This document shows positions 36,411 through 46,532 of a DNA stretch of 64,000 bases, one piece after another. Numbering within the stretch: the stretch's first letter is position 1; each line of letters starts with the position of its first letter. The DNA is from Galdieria partita. Taxonomy: Eukaryota > Rhodophyta > Bangiophyceae > Galdieriales > Galdieriaceae. The notes below the pieces were generated by a model. The model had not been told where the DNA came from. It saw nothing but the letters and a program-made list of their open reading frames with translations, and ran no database searches. The translations under genes were made by a program, and so were the position numbers. The stretch lies in assembly GCA_025991245.1 (NCBI GenBank), contig BQMJ01000020.1, positions 1 through 64,000 on the forward strand, in the 5' to 3' direction.

Positions 36411-39400
36411 ATGTTCTTGTACAACCTAACTTTACAAAGACCTTCAGCAATCTATTTCGCTGTACACGGTAGTTTCTCTGCGCCAAGAGCTATCGAGTTG
36501 ACTCTTGGTCGTCAAACTTCTTTGGAGCTGGTTAGACCTGATGAGCAAGGTACTGGTAGTCTTCCCTAGTAATGATATTTCAAGTAAAAATATATGATAG
36601 GACACTTGAAGAGTCTATGTTTTCAAGAAATATATGGTATCATACGCTCTCTTAAAGCTTTTCGCTTAACGGGCGCCAAAAGAGACTATCTATTGGTTGG
36701 AAGTGACTCTGGGAAAATTACGGTTCTCTTATACAATCCTTCCACTTATTGCTTTGAAAGAGTGCATATAGAGACTTTTGGCAAGTCAGGATGTAGGAGA
36801 ATTGTCCCCGGCGAATACTTAGCTACTGATCCTAAAGGACGTGCTTGTATGATTGGCGCCATCGAAAAGCAAAAGTTTGTATACGTCTTTAATAGAGATG
36901 CTTCAGAGAATTTGACGATATCTTCTCCTTTGGAAGCTCACAAGTCTTCGTGTATTTGTTATGACATAATTGGTTTGGATGTAGGCTTCGAGAATCCTAT
37001 TTTCGCTGCTTTAGAAAGAGCGTATGATCCTCCAGAAAGTCCGAAAAGTTTAGTTTTCTATGAATTGGACTTGGGATTGAATCACGTTGTACGCAAATTG
37101 GCTACTCCTGTGGAAGTCGATGCTTACAAGATTCTTCCTGTTCCTAGTGGCAGGGATGGCCCTGGTGGTGTCATAGTCTGTAGTCTTCAACATATACGAT
37201 ACAAGAGTTTACAAAGTAACTTGTCTGATTATATTTGTCCTATTCCATTAAGAGAAGGAAATGTTTCCCAAAGAGGTAATCTGGTGGTATCTTATGCTCT
37301 TCATCGACAAAAAGGTTTATTCTTTTATTTGTTGTGTAACGAATTGGGTGATTTATTCAAGTTAGAAATGGATTGTACTATGGCAGAAGAAGTAGAAGAC
37401 GGAGTTTCCGACATGATGATGAAAGAAATGAGAATTCGATATTTGGATACTTTACCTTGTCCAGTAAATGATATGTGTATTTTAAGAAATGGGTTTTTAT
37501 TCGTTGCATCGGAGTATGGCAATCATGGATTTTATCAATTTCGAAGTCTTGGAAGGGAACAAGACTTTAGTTGTGTTGGGATACAGGAATCCAATAACCA
37601 TTCATATCACCCTGTTTATTTCTCTATTCATGAAAACTTGGAGAATTTGTTACTGATTGAAGAAATGGAATCTTTGGCTCCTTTAACATGTTGGCAGATT
37701 GGAGACTTTTATAGAGAAGGATCTCCACAAATTATTGTAGGAAGTGGGAGACGTCATCGAGGTTGTTGGAAAACTTTACGTCTTGGCTATCGTTGGACCG
37801 AAATGGCAGTATCCGAACTTCCAGGATATCCTATTGGAGTGTTTACTATACGAGAACAACAACAAGATTTGTATGATTCTTATATCATTGTCTCATTTGT
37901 GAATGCATCTCTAGTACTTGCAGTAGGTGAGACAGTAGAGGAAGTTTCCGATAGTGGCTTTTCTAATTCAGTCTCAACTCTTTTTGTGCAATTATTTTCA
38001 AACAATTCAATGGTCCAAGTACATTCACAAGGCATTCGACATATCCGACCTGATTTACAAACCGTTCATGAATGGAAACCACCACAAGGATTATCTATTC
38101 AAGCGGCAGATGGAAATGCTTCTCAATTGGTCATCATTTTGAATAGCAAACAATTGTTATATTTTGAATTGGATGAAACGGGAATGTTGACTGAAATACA
38201 AGAAGTCGAATTGATACAAGATAGTGAGTCATCTTCTTTCTTACCTTGTGTTTCTATTGCTCCTTTAGTTGCTGGACAGTCCAAAGCTTCATTTGTAGCT
38301 GTAAGTGATGGTATTTCTTATTATGCTCGTTTGTATTCTTTAAAGAAGGAATCTTGTTTAAAACCGATTTCTTTACAAGCTTTGGATACTGTTGCCCATT
38401 CGTTATTGTTGATTTGGTTAAGTTCACCAGCTTCATCGAAAAGTGAACTTGTTTTATTGATTGGTTCTCATTCTGGTATTTATATAAGGGCTTTGGTGGA
38501 TCCCATTACAGGCGCCTTGAGTGAACAACAAAGTCGTCTAGTGGGTACTCGACCGGTTGGATTACAGCGCATTGATATTCAAGGAAAGCCAGTTGCTTTG
38601 GTAGTTTCCTCACGTTCCTATTTGATATATTTAGATAATCATTTGTTGTTACAAACTTTGCCTATTGGTTATGATTGGATATTTGATCATGTGGTAGGCT
38701 TTTGTTCTGAACAATGTCCAGATGGAGTGATTGCTTGTTGCAGCTCTTCCCTGTGTATTTTATCCTTTGAAGAAGACAGAGATTTATTTCAAACCAGTCA
38801 TTTATTTCATAGCGATACACAACCTAGTTTATATACTCCACGAAGATTAGTGGACATGGAAGATATTTCAATCACGTCCATGACAAACGACACGAGGAAT
38901 AGAATATTAACATTGGAAGGCGATCAACAAATTATGACGAATCCTGAAGATATTATGTCTCGTTCTGCTTTATTACGTCAAATAGGATATCCCTTGGGTA
39001 GTATTGGAAGTTGGAGTTGTGCTGTTCAACAAATAACTTTCAAGATACTTTCATCCAAGGAAGATTCAGTGGACTCTTTTTGGCAACAGAAATGTGCATT
39101 GTACAATTCAGAAACCAAAGAATATATAAGTAGTATATGTTGTATTCGTTTTTCGAATGATTCGGAACATTTATATTTGTGTGTGGGTGTTGTGATGGAT
39201 TATGCTTTACAAGTTACCCATCCATCGAAGAAGAGTCCTACCAAAGATAATATGGATATTCATAGAGAGTCGATTGTCTTTCCACGTAGTGAAGTTCGAG
39301 TCTATCAATGGAATGAAGTTCAACAACAATGGGATTATATTCATACGACTCCAGTTCAAGACACTTATGGAATGGAATGGAATAGAGAGTTGGGAGCTTC

Positions 39401-40253
39401 TCACTTATCTTTTCATTTAGCTTCTCGTTATCGAAATGAAATCATCACCACTATGGCATCTTTTCAAGGTCATCTATTGGTAGCTGTGGGTACTAGTCTT
39501 AGAATGTATGGCTTGGGAAAGAGACAATTGCTGAAAAAGACTCAACATCCTCGAGCTACTCCCTATAAGATAACTTGCATAGAAACTTGTTATGATCGCA
39601 TATTCTTGAGTGATGTACAAGAAAGCATATTTCTTTATCGTTATTCATCAGCAGATAATCTATTTTTATGTATAGCTGATGATTATTTACCTAAATGGTG
39701 TACTGCGATGTGTTTATTGGATTATGATACGGTCGCTGTGGGTGATAAATGGGGTAATATTAGTATCTTACGATTGCCACCAGAAGCTGGAACATTCTTA
39801 GAACAAGATCCAACTGGAGGTTTGTTATCAAAGGAAGCACCTCATCATTTTCAATTGGAAGCTTGTTATTATGTAGGAAGCGTGATTCAGTGCTTATCTA
39901 AAGTGGAATGGACTACAGGAGATGTTCCTTTATTATTTTACGCTACTTTGGATGGAGCTATAGGAGTTATGATTCCTTTACGTTCTACTTTGGATATGGA
40001 ATTATTTCAGGCTTTAGAGTTGCAATTGCGTGAATATCGTTCGCCATTATGTGGAAGACATCATTTGGCTTATCGTTCTTATTTCTTTCCTGTTCGACAT
40101 GTCATCGATGGCGACCTTTGTGAAGAGTTTTACCGACTTGAATTGGAACAACAAGAGAAGATTGTCAAAGAATTAGATCGTTCCATTGTCGATGTTCATA
40201 GGAAATTGGAAGACTATCGTGAGAGAATTCGCTATCCTTATTTACCAGTCTAA
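36411..40253 (+). CDS. SF3B3: Splicing factor 3B subunit 3 (SF3b130)
   Basis: Two exons, 36411-36549 and 36601-40253, give 1,263 residues (human SF3B3 has 1,217). The short first exon encodes MFLYNLTLQRPSAIYFAVHG, nearly the family N-terminus, and the splice continues with IYGIIRSLKAFRLTGAKRDY and VGSDSGKI. The fold is three beta-propellers with a CPSF_A C-terminal region; the motif GDKWGNISILRLP near residue 1080 and the end EDYRERIRYPYLPV are as expected. It is part of the U2 snRNP SF3b complex that recognises the branch site. The N-terminus separates it from the paralogs DDB1 and CPSF160. Its last 12 nt overlap the minus-strand NAR1 gene. Confidence 0.96.
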
Positions 40254-41690
40254 GTCAACCTTGGAAACCTTGTTCTCTTTGTTATCCTTCATGATATTGG
40301 CTTCCTTTTGTGTATTCCAATAAAGTCGTGGAGGACAAGAAAATAATTCCTCATTGGAGTCGTCCTTATGAAAAGTGATTCCTTGATAAGCTTGACTTGA
40401 CCAACGATTCCTTTTGTTCCATTCTGAAATATTCTTCTTCATCGTCACATTTGTTCCCATAACGTCTACTATGGATTGCAAATATTGTCGTTGTTCTTTA
40501 GGAGTCTTTGCTTGATTGGTCAACAATTGTCCACTTCCATTCACACAGCCATGAGGACAGGCCATTGCTTCTAAAAGAACAACATCGGAATCCAGTCCAC
40601 GCCTAACCCAACGCTGCAAAGATTGATAACCGTATGCCAAAATCATACCCACTCGTCTCATCTTTCCATCTTGGATGGACTTCCATCGAATATAAACTTG
40701 CTGATTATCTTCTTGCTCAGGTTTCGTTCTCCATTCTACTTGAGGTTGTTGTCCATTTTGTTCGATGGTTGCTTTCTCCATCCATCTTTCCACTGCCATC
40801 CAAAAATATCCATGGCTTGTACCTTTACATAAATCCTGTTCCAACGATATCCCACTAGGAATAGTGACATCCAATGGAGTTGATGAAACACAATCTATTC
40901 CATCCTTTTGATTCCAATTCAACCACTCCATCAATTGTTGAGTTGTCCATAAAGCATCCACCAAAATGCCATTGGGATATTCAACCGCTTGTGTTTGTGT
41001 CTGTACTGCCATTTCATAGCAAGACATGACCGCGACATGTTTGATATAAGGATTTCTCTTTTTCCATATATACCCCGCCATCAAAGCTGGACTATACACT
41101 TGTGATAAACAATCCATCCATTCCGGTCGTTTTCTTTTCATAAAAGAAACCCAAGCAGGACAAGCTGAGATAATCAAAGGCAATCTGTTCTCCTTCTCCT
41201 TTTCATTATATCGCTGCAAGAGTTCTTCCCATGTTTCCAATAAACTGAGATATCTGGCTTCCTTTTGGTCAGTTACCCAAGCAACCCCTTTTTGTTTACA
41301 AGCAAACGCTATTTTTTGTGCCACTCGAGTATAATCCAAACCACCGCACTGCACAGCTATGGAAGCGATGGTCTGTGGTTGCAAAGAAAACAAGACTGGT
41401 TGTCCTTGTTCCAACCAACCATTACAAAGTTGTACCACTTGGTGCCTACTTTGTGTCGATAACTGTTCTTCTGCCAAAGTGAGACAACCTGTACATGATA
41501 AGCAATCTTGTAAGGGTATGCGAGCTACTGCTGGAGAAGGGTGCTGAGGGTCGTTATTGATAAAAGTCGCATAAAGTGGACTAGCAACTGAACCTGAAGG
41601 AGAATCATTCGATGGAATGAAAGTGTTATTAGGTTTACAATGAATAGGTCGTTCCAAGTCATTCAAGTCGGAAATCACAGCTTTCCACAT
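40242..41690 (-). CDS. NAR1: NAR1 / IOP1, cytosolic Fe-S assembly factor with hydrogenase-like fold
   Basis: A single exon of 482 residues. The chosen ATG at 41690 gives MWKAVISDLNDLERPIHCKP, which matches the family start (DLNDxI-P-CIKP) and supplies the first Cys ligand of the N-terminal [4Fe-4S] cluster; the other three lie in DCLSCTGC (about residue 64). The second cluster is held by SACPAWVSF, VMSCYEMAVQ and ACPHGCVNGSGQ. NAR1 hands Fe-S clusters from the NBP35 scaffold to the CIA targeting complex. It is related to [FeFe]-hydrogenases but has no hydrogenase activity. Its start lies inside the 3' end of the ASCC2-like gene, overlapping by 32 nt on the same strand. Confidence 0.94.
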   Translation of the reverse strand: MWKAVISDLNDLERPIHCKPNNTFIPSNDSPSGSVASPLYATFINNDPQHPSPAVARIPLQDCLSCTGCLTLAEEQLSTQSRHQVVQLCNGWLEQGQPVLFSLQPQTIASIAVQCGGLDYTRVAQKIAFACKQKGVAWVTDQKEARYLSLLETWEELLQRYNEKEKENRLPLIISACPAWVSFMKRKRPEWMDCLSQVYSPALMAGYIWKKRNPYIKHVAVMSCYEMAVQTQTQAVEYPNGILVDALWTTQQLMEWLNWNQKDGIDCVSSTPLDVTIPSGISLEQDLCKGTSHGYFWMAVERWMEKATIEQNGQQPQVEWRTKPEQEDNQQVYIRWKSIQDGKMRRVGMILAYGYQSLQRWVRRGLDSDVVLLEAMACPHGCVNGSGQLLTNQAKTPKEQRQYLQSIVDVMGTNVTMKKNISEWNKRNRWSSQAYQGITFHKDDSNEELFSCPPRLYWNTQKEANIMKDNKENKVSKVDLDW

Positions 41691-42683
41691 TGGGCTGTTC
41701 CACAACCGACAATGCCATCAACCATTCATATCCCACGAGAGACAAACTCGACTTTCTATTCTCCACTTCTTCTCGACTTGTGTGATGATTAGAAACAATC
41801 GACTTTACGCAACCCATCACCAATACCATATAAGGAAACGATGGAATATTCCATATACGTTGCAACAAATGATCTATCATCGATAACAACATATCCATAC
41901 ATTCATCTCGTTCTTCCTTTCCATGATGGATGGATAAAGTAGACATTATCCCATCTTGCAACGCATAACAATAAATACCTCTTAATGCATCCAAAATATG
42001 TACAACATAGGATGGATTGGATTCCACAGCATCGCAAGCAACTGACCAAGCCTCCAAACAAGGACCATTCCACCATTCTTTTTGTATATCGAGTGGATAA
42101 AAATGAAATATTCTTGAAACCAAATGGACAACGATACCAGGAAATATACCAAACCAATCCCATAACAAGGATAGATGGACGAGTTGTGAAACTTGGCCAT
42201 CCCAAAGAGGATAAAAGACAGTAGAAATATTCACACTGGCATCCGAAAGACAGTCTTGAGGACTAGACGCACGATAGAATATGTCATATACTAGTTTATC
42301 CAACCAACTATATCGACCTCTGGGAGAGTCATAATAGGGTCGACGAAAGCGACAAAAATCAGAAAGAAAACGCTGTAAACTGTGATTGTATAACAAATGA
42401 CACCAAAAACAATCAAAAGGACAACTCATCAATTGTTGACACTGCTTCTGATTCCAATCACAAGCAGTCTCACTGTCCTCTTTTTCAACACTACAAAATA
42501 CATCAGCAAACTCGATGATGTAGGACACGTGCGAACCAACCCTTCATTATCTAAATATGCATTGTCTTGAGGCAAAAAAGGGACAAATATCAAAGTTTCT
42601 AAAAGTAACCATCTTTCTTTACTTTGGCGATACACGAAACGTTCTCTTCCAACTGCATCCCATACGGATATCTTTTCTTCCAT
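41659..42683 (-). CDS. Probable ASCC2-like protein (N-terminal region)
   Basis: Two exons on the minus strand, 42683-42541 and 42490-41659 (324 residues); the intron has a GTTGGT donor. The block LMSCPFDCFWCHLLYNHSLQ with RFLSDFCRF and WLDKLVYDIFYR resembles the segment of ASCC2 that reads LLxLPHDxFWCQVIxDxxLQ, part of its helical N-terminal half that binds the ASCC3 helicase. The ubiquitin-binding CUE domain of ASCC2 was not seen, so this is either a short form or another helical protein; I put the assignment at about even odds. It sits 51 bp after the CLASP stop and overlaps the NAR1 start, all on one strand. Confidence 0.5.
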
Positions 42684-42734
42684 CGATGAGATTCCCCAAA
42701 AAGACTTCGCTTTATTAGGCAAAGAAAAACGAAT

Positions 42735-45700
42735 CTATTGTGGAATCTTCTTATTAGATATTTCAATATATCGTTCTACCAACTTTCTTTGAGTATCATT
42801 CAACGATGAATTCAAGTCGCCTATACGGAGTTGAATTTCTGCTAAACACTTCACAGCAGCTTTGCGAATATCCAAATGAGAATGTTCAACACATTGTACT
42901 AAAAAAGTAATGATTTGACTCCACCGATTTTCATCCACTTCATTCAACACCAATTGACTTTCAAAAAATAATTTGAGCAATGACTCTGTACCTTGTAAAA
43001 GGACTTGTATCGTAGCAACTTGTGTCACAGAAAAAGTTTCTCGAACATCGCTTGTTATCCATTCTTGAATATAAAATTCCAATACATTTAATAATACAAG
43101 TGGAGGAGTTTGTTTCCACAACTCGCGTAATAAAATCTCTGACATCCACTCCATTTCAATTCCTTCTTTCGTTGTCTGAATGCAACTGGACGACTCTGGT
43201 AAACTTTTATCGTTGGAGAAATGTACAGGCAAAAACATTCCTAAAATATCCTTCACTTGAGATACATTCAGACAAATATGAGGTCTTCTTAAAATGTCTC
43301 GAATTTGAGACAAGTAACCAAATCTATCCTTTTCACTTGCACTCTCGTGTGCCTTTTGTAGTAACTCACAAATACAATTAGTAATATTCTCTTCTTCAAC
43401 TTGTTCTGTATAACAATTTCTAGATATAGACATATCCAGAAATTTCTGACGTAAATGGGCTACATTTCCAGTTTTGTTAGTAACTTCACCATTGGCAGCA
43501 AATGAAGTATGATCTGGAGAAACCTCTTTTTTGCTCGTTTCTTTCTTCTTGGAAGAGCCTTCTGGAGTTTGACTCAATGCCAAATGATCTGTTGCAGAAC
43601 AAGACAACGGAGATGAATCCGTCACTTGCAAAGTTGCTTTTTCTTCCGGAACACAACAACTCGTTTCGTTCTTGGAATCCAACAACCCTAGTTTGCGTAT
43701 CAAATTGAGATGTTTACCATCTTCTACTGAAGTTGCTCCAACCAGCAATGTAGCTGGTTCTACGAGACCATCAAGTTCAACAAGTACATCGCAGGCTGCC
43801 TTACGTAGATCAGCATTTTTATCATAAGCTAAAGGAGCAATATAACTTATTATCAACTGAATGAATTCTGCTGCATCAGCACTTGTAGACATTCGATTGA
43901 TAGGTGAAGAACCAGGTTCCGCAATATTGCCAGTCATCGAAATAGAAGAAGTGGTAGTCTTGTATAATGACTCGGTTTCTAATAAATTTGGATGTTGTGT
44001 TTGTTTGTGATATTCTTTACAGCTTCGATAAGAATGTCTCAAGTGTAACAATGCATGAAGCATGACTCGTGGTGAAGAATCCAAATTGGAACCACTGGAA
44101 GCAATAGGAGCTAAACAACTCTTGCAAATAATACTACTTCGCAAGTGAATCCAAGGAATTGCCTTTCCCAAGTCTTCAATGGTTGTCGCACTACTGCTGC
44201 GTACAAAGGAGTTGGGATCCGAAAGCCTCTGAAATAATCTACGAATGAGCGTTCCTTCTTTCTCCAGAATTTGTGCAAGTTTTTGTTGCTCTTTGTTGGG
44301 ATAGTCTGTTGGGCTTTGTTCAAATGTTTGGAATACTTTGGATAACAACTGAAGAGAGGATGCTGCTACTTTGGTATGAGATTCTCCAACCAGTGGACTT
44401 AAGTACTGCAATAATAGTTGCAAAGTATTTTCTGTGAATAAGCTTTCATCTTCTAAGAATGTCTCTGGCTCCTTATGTCCTTTTTGACGTTCTTCTTCTT
44501 GATGAGTTGCTTGATTCGTACGCTGTTTTTTGGTTGCCAAGTACAAAGCAATATCTCGTTCAATTCTGGCAAGAATGTTGACTTTGACTTTCCAATCCGT
44601 AGCTGCAACAATTCTCCCAAATAGCTTTCTTAAATCAGATTCTGTTACTTTTCTTCTAGTCCAAATACTATCCATAGTGGTCTCTGAAGTAGCCCCAGAA
44701 CAACGAACATCCATATGAGAAAGTACTTGTCGACCAGTTTCACTAGTTACAGAAGGTACTATAGAACCTTTATAACTGTCTTCTAGATGAGTTTTGTTTC
44801 TTTTTAAATCATCACAAACAGTACTATGTGATGAGTCACTTTGAGGATCTGTCATGGAACTGTCATTGGATATTGCAACACGTTGAGGAAGCTTTCCTAT
44901 GTCGGATTTTCGCATCGATATGGACTTTTTGGTTGAATTCTTTTGCGTTACTGAAGAAGAACGATTAGAGTCTTTTGTAGTTTCGTCTTGTGAATCTGTA
45001 GTCGGAGTATCAGGTAAAGGAGAAAAACTCAATGAAGGAGGACGACTATGTCTTCTTAGTTCTTTGATTTTGTTGTTTCCAGATAAATTGGAAATGGACT
45101 TTTTCGGAGTAGAAACTTCACCTATCCTCTTATGACGTTTAGGATCCATTCTATTCTTCTCAGTTTTGGTAGTATCCGTACTATGGCCAGTAGACGTTGA
45201 AGAGGCTTGTTCAGTACAATCATATTGATGGCTCATCGTTTGTTGTTTTCCAATCGAACCAAAAGAGGAAATAGACTTGCGAGGCTTGTGCAATTGTGAA
45301 TGAGAAGAAATGCTTTGATTGCCTTCATCTAAAAACACCAATTGAATGAAGGGAGCATCTTTGGGCTTCTCTTCACCAATCGATTTCAAAACTCCAGAGT
45401 CTAATGACTTTACCATGGCTTGTGCTCTGGTAGGAAATAGTTTGGCAAATAACCAAAAGTTCTTTCGACTAGTGGATCGAACGTTTGCTGATGCATCTTG
45501 AACTCCGGAATGGATTGCTTTTTCAAAGGATTCGACACATTTTTCAATATCACTCGGTTTCTGATGTTGCAATGAAAGCCAAACTAGTTCTGCCACAACA
45601 CTTCTAGCAGCTGGAGCCAAACCATGAGTATTCAACACGTCCGCAGTGGCTCTAACCATTCGAATGCTTTGTACATATTCTACTAATGCTTTTGCAGCAC

Positions 45701-46202
45701 TAGCACCAGAATCTGCAATAATTGCTATCGTAACTGGAGTTATTTTTACTAAAGAAACTAACAAGGATTCCGCCAGTGGTTCAGCTATAGCACCTTTTGC
45801 CATTTTCGCCAATTCAATCAAACTTTGACAAGCTTCACGTACCACTGCTGAACGCAAATCGGTCACAGCATCGTTCATAACCAAACGGAGAGTTCTGAGG
45901 TTTTCAATAAATATATCAAACAAGGCACGGTTGTCTTCTGTACTGGTGTTGTCTTCTTCCTTCGTTTGGTACAATTCCTTTGCAACCAACGACAAAGTTT
46001 TCAACGCATCTACTCGCTTTTCCCATTCCTGTTGGCTGTCAAGCTGTCCGCATAAAGTTTCCAATAGTTTTGTCAGTTCTTGCACGTTTTTGGGAATGGC
46101 GGTTAGTTTTTTCTTTCCATTCTTTCCTAGTGATTGAAACGAGCTGGTGCTGGAGTTGTGCTTCAATCGACTGAGTTGCCTTGTTGGTGCTAGGGTAGAC
46201 AT
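42735..46202 (-). CDS. CLASP: CLASP family microtubule-associated protein (TOG repeats)
   Basis: An intronless frame of 1,155 residues. Residues about 75-330 form a CLASP_N/TOG array (NDAVTDLRSAVVREACQSL, SGASAAKALVEY, SANVRSTSRKNFWLFAKLFP, the last close to the CLASP consensus for plus-end binding TOG). A basic Ser/Thr-rich linker (about 335-520) is followed by a second TOG-like region (about 530-820) with LSDPNSFVRSSSATTIEDLG, and a third near the C-terminus (about 1000-1150) with SHLDIRKAAVKCLAEIQLRI. CLASPs stabilise microtubules and promote rescue at plus ends and kinetochores. The absence of introns stands out among its intron-rich neighbours. Confidence 0.9.
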   Translation of the reverse strand: MSTLAPTRQLSRLKHNSSTSSFQSLGKNGKKKLTAIPKNVQELTKLLETLCGQLDSQQEWEKRVDALKTLSLVAKELYQTKEEDNTSTEDNRALFDIFIENLRTLRLVMNDAVTDLRSAVVREACQSLIELAKMAKGAIAEPLAESLLVSLVKITPVTIAIIADSGASAAKALVEYVQSIRMVRATADVLNTHGLAPAARSVVAELVWLSLQHQKPSDIEKCVESFEKAIHSGVQDASANVRSTSRKNFWLFAKLFPTRAQAMVKSLDSGVLKSIGEEKPKDAPFIQLVFLDEGNQSISSHSQLHKPRKSISSFGSIGKQQTMSHQYDCTEQASSTSTGHSTDTTKTEKNRMDPKRHKRIGEVSTPKKSISNLSGNNKIKELRRHSRPPSLSFSPLPDTPTTDSQDETTKDSNRSSSVTQKNSTKKSISMRKSDIGKLPQRVAISNDSSMTDPQSDSSHSTVCDDLKRNKTHLEDSYKGSIVPSVTSETGRQVLSHMDVRCSGATSETTMDSIWTRRKVTESDLRKLFGRIVAATDWKVKVNILARIERDIALYLATKKQRTNQATHQEEERQKGHKEPETFLEDESLFTENTLQLLLQYLSPLVGESHTKVAASSLQLLSKVFQTFEQSPTDYPNKEQQKLAQILEKEGTLIRRLFQRLSDPNSFVRSSSATTIEDLGKAIPWIHLRSSIICKSCLAPIASSGSNLDSSPRVMLHALLHLRHSYRSCKEYHKQTQHPNLLETESLYKTTTSSISMTGNIAEPGSSPINRMSTSADAAEFIQLIISYIAPLAYDKNADLRKAACDVLVELDGLVEPATLLVGATSVEDGKHLNLIRKLGLLDSKNETSCCVPEEKATLQVTDSSPLSCSATDHLALSQTPEGSSKKKETSKKEVSPDHTSFAANGEVTNKTGNVAHLRQKFLDMSISRNCYTEQVEEENITNCICELLQKAHESASEKDRFGYLSQIRDILRRPHICLNVSQVKDILGMFLPVHFSNDKSLPESSSCIQTTKEGIEMEWMSEILLRELWKQTPPLVLLNVLEFYIQEWITSDVRETFSVTQVATIQVLLQGTESLLKLFFESQLVLNEVDENRWSQIITFLVQCVEHSHLDIRKAAVKCLAEIQLRIGDLNSSLNDTQRKLVERYIEISNKKIPQ

Positions 46203-46438
46203 GACAACAATACGTTCTCCGTATTTTTGGCCAACTCAACACAAGCTACGTTGGTTCAAGATGAATCATACGTAGCCATATCCAATAAGAAGGACAAAGC
46301 AATATCTAATCACCTACAAAATAACGTGTCCAATTCCATCTTGTTCAGTTTCTGATTGAATGGCGGGCAAAAATGAGAGAGATTTAAAATGGGAGTTTAA
46401 TGATTATAAAAGCAGAAAATCCACCTATACTTGGAGTT

Positions 46439-46512
46439 GCGTCCATGGCCAAATTGGATAAGGCGTCCGCCTACGGAGCGGAAGATTGCAGGTTCGAGTC
46501 CTGCTGGACGCG
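46439..46512 (+). tRNA. tRNA-Arg (anticodon ACG)
   Basis: A full cloverleaf without intron: acceptor stem GCGTCCA with TGGACGC, D arm GCC-AAATTGGATAA-GGC, anticodon stem TCCGC with GCGGA around the loop CTACGGA (anticodon ACG, A34 expected to become inosine), T arm GCAGG-TTCGAGT-CCTGC, discriminator G. The internal A and B boxes are intact. T-rich tracts (ATATTTTCAATTTT) from about 46528 could stop RNA polymerase III. It lies 20 bp beyond the stop codon of the minus-strand HCF101 gene, inside that gene's expected 3' UTR. Confidence 0.96.
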
Positions 46513-46532
46513 TCTCTTGAAGCTAAATATTT

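Noticed and set aside
36411-40253. DDB1 or CPSF160
   Set aside because: The N-terminus MFLYNLTLQRP and the following blocks are specific to SF3B3.
40242-41690. [FeFe]-hydrogenase
   Set aside because: The N-terminal DLNDLERPIHCKP, the single N-terminal cluster and the single-exon length match NAR1/IOP1; the full H-cluster motifs L1-L3 of hydrogenases are not present.
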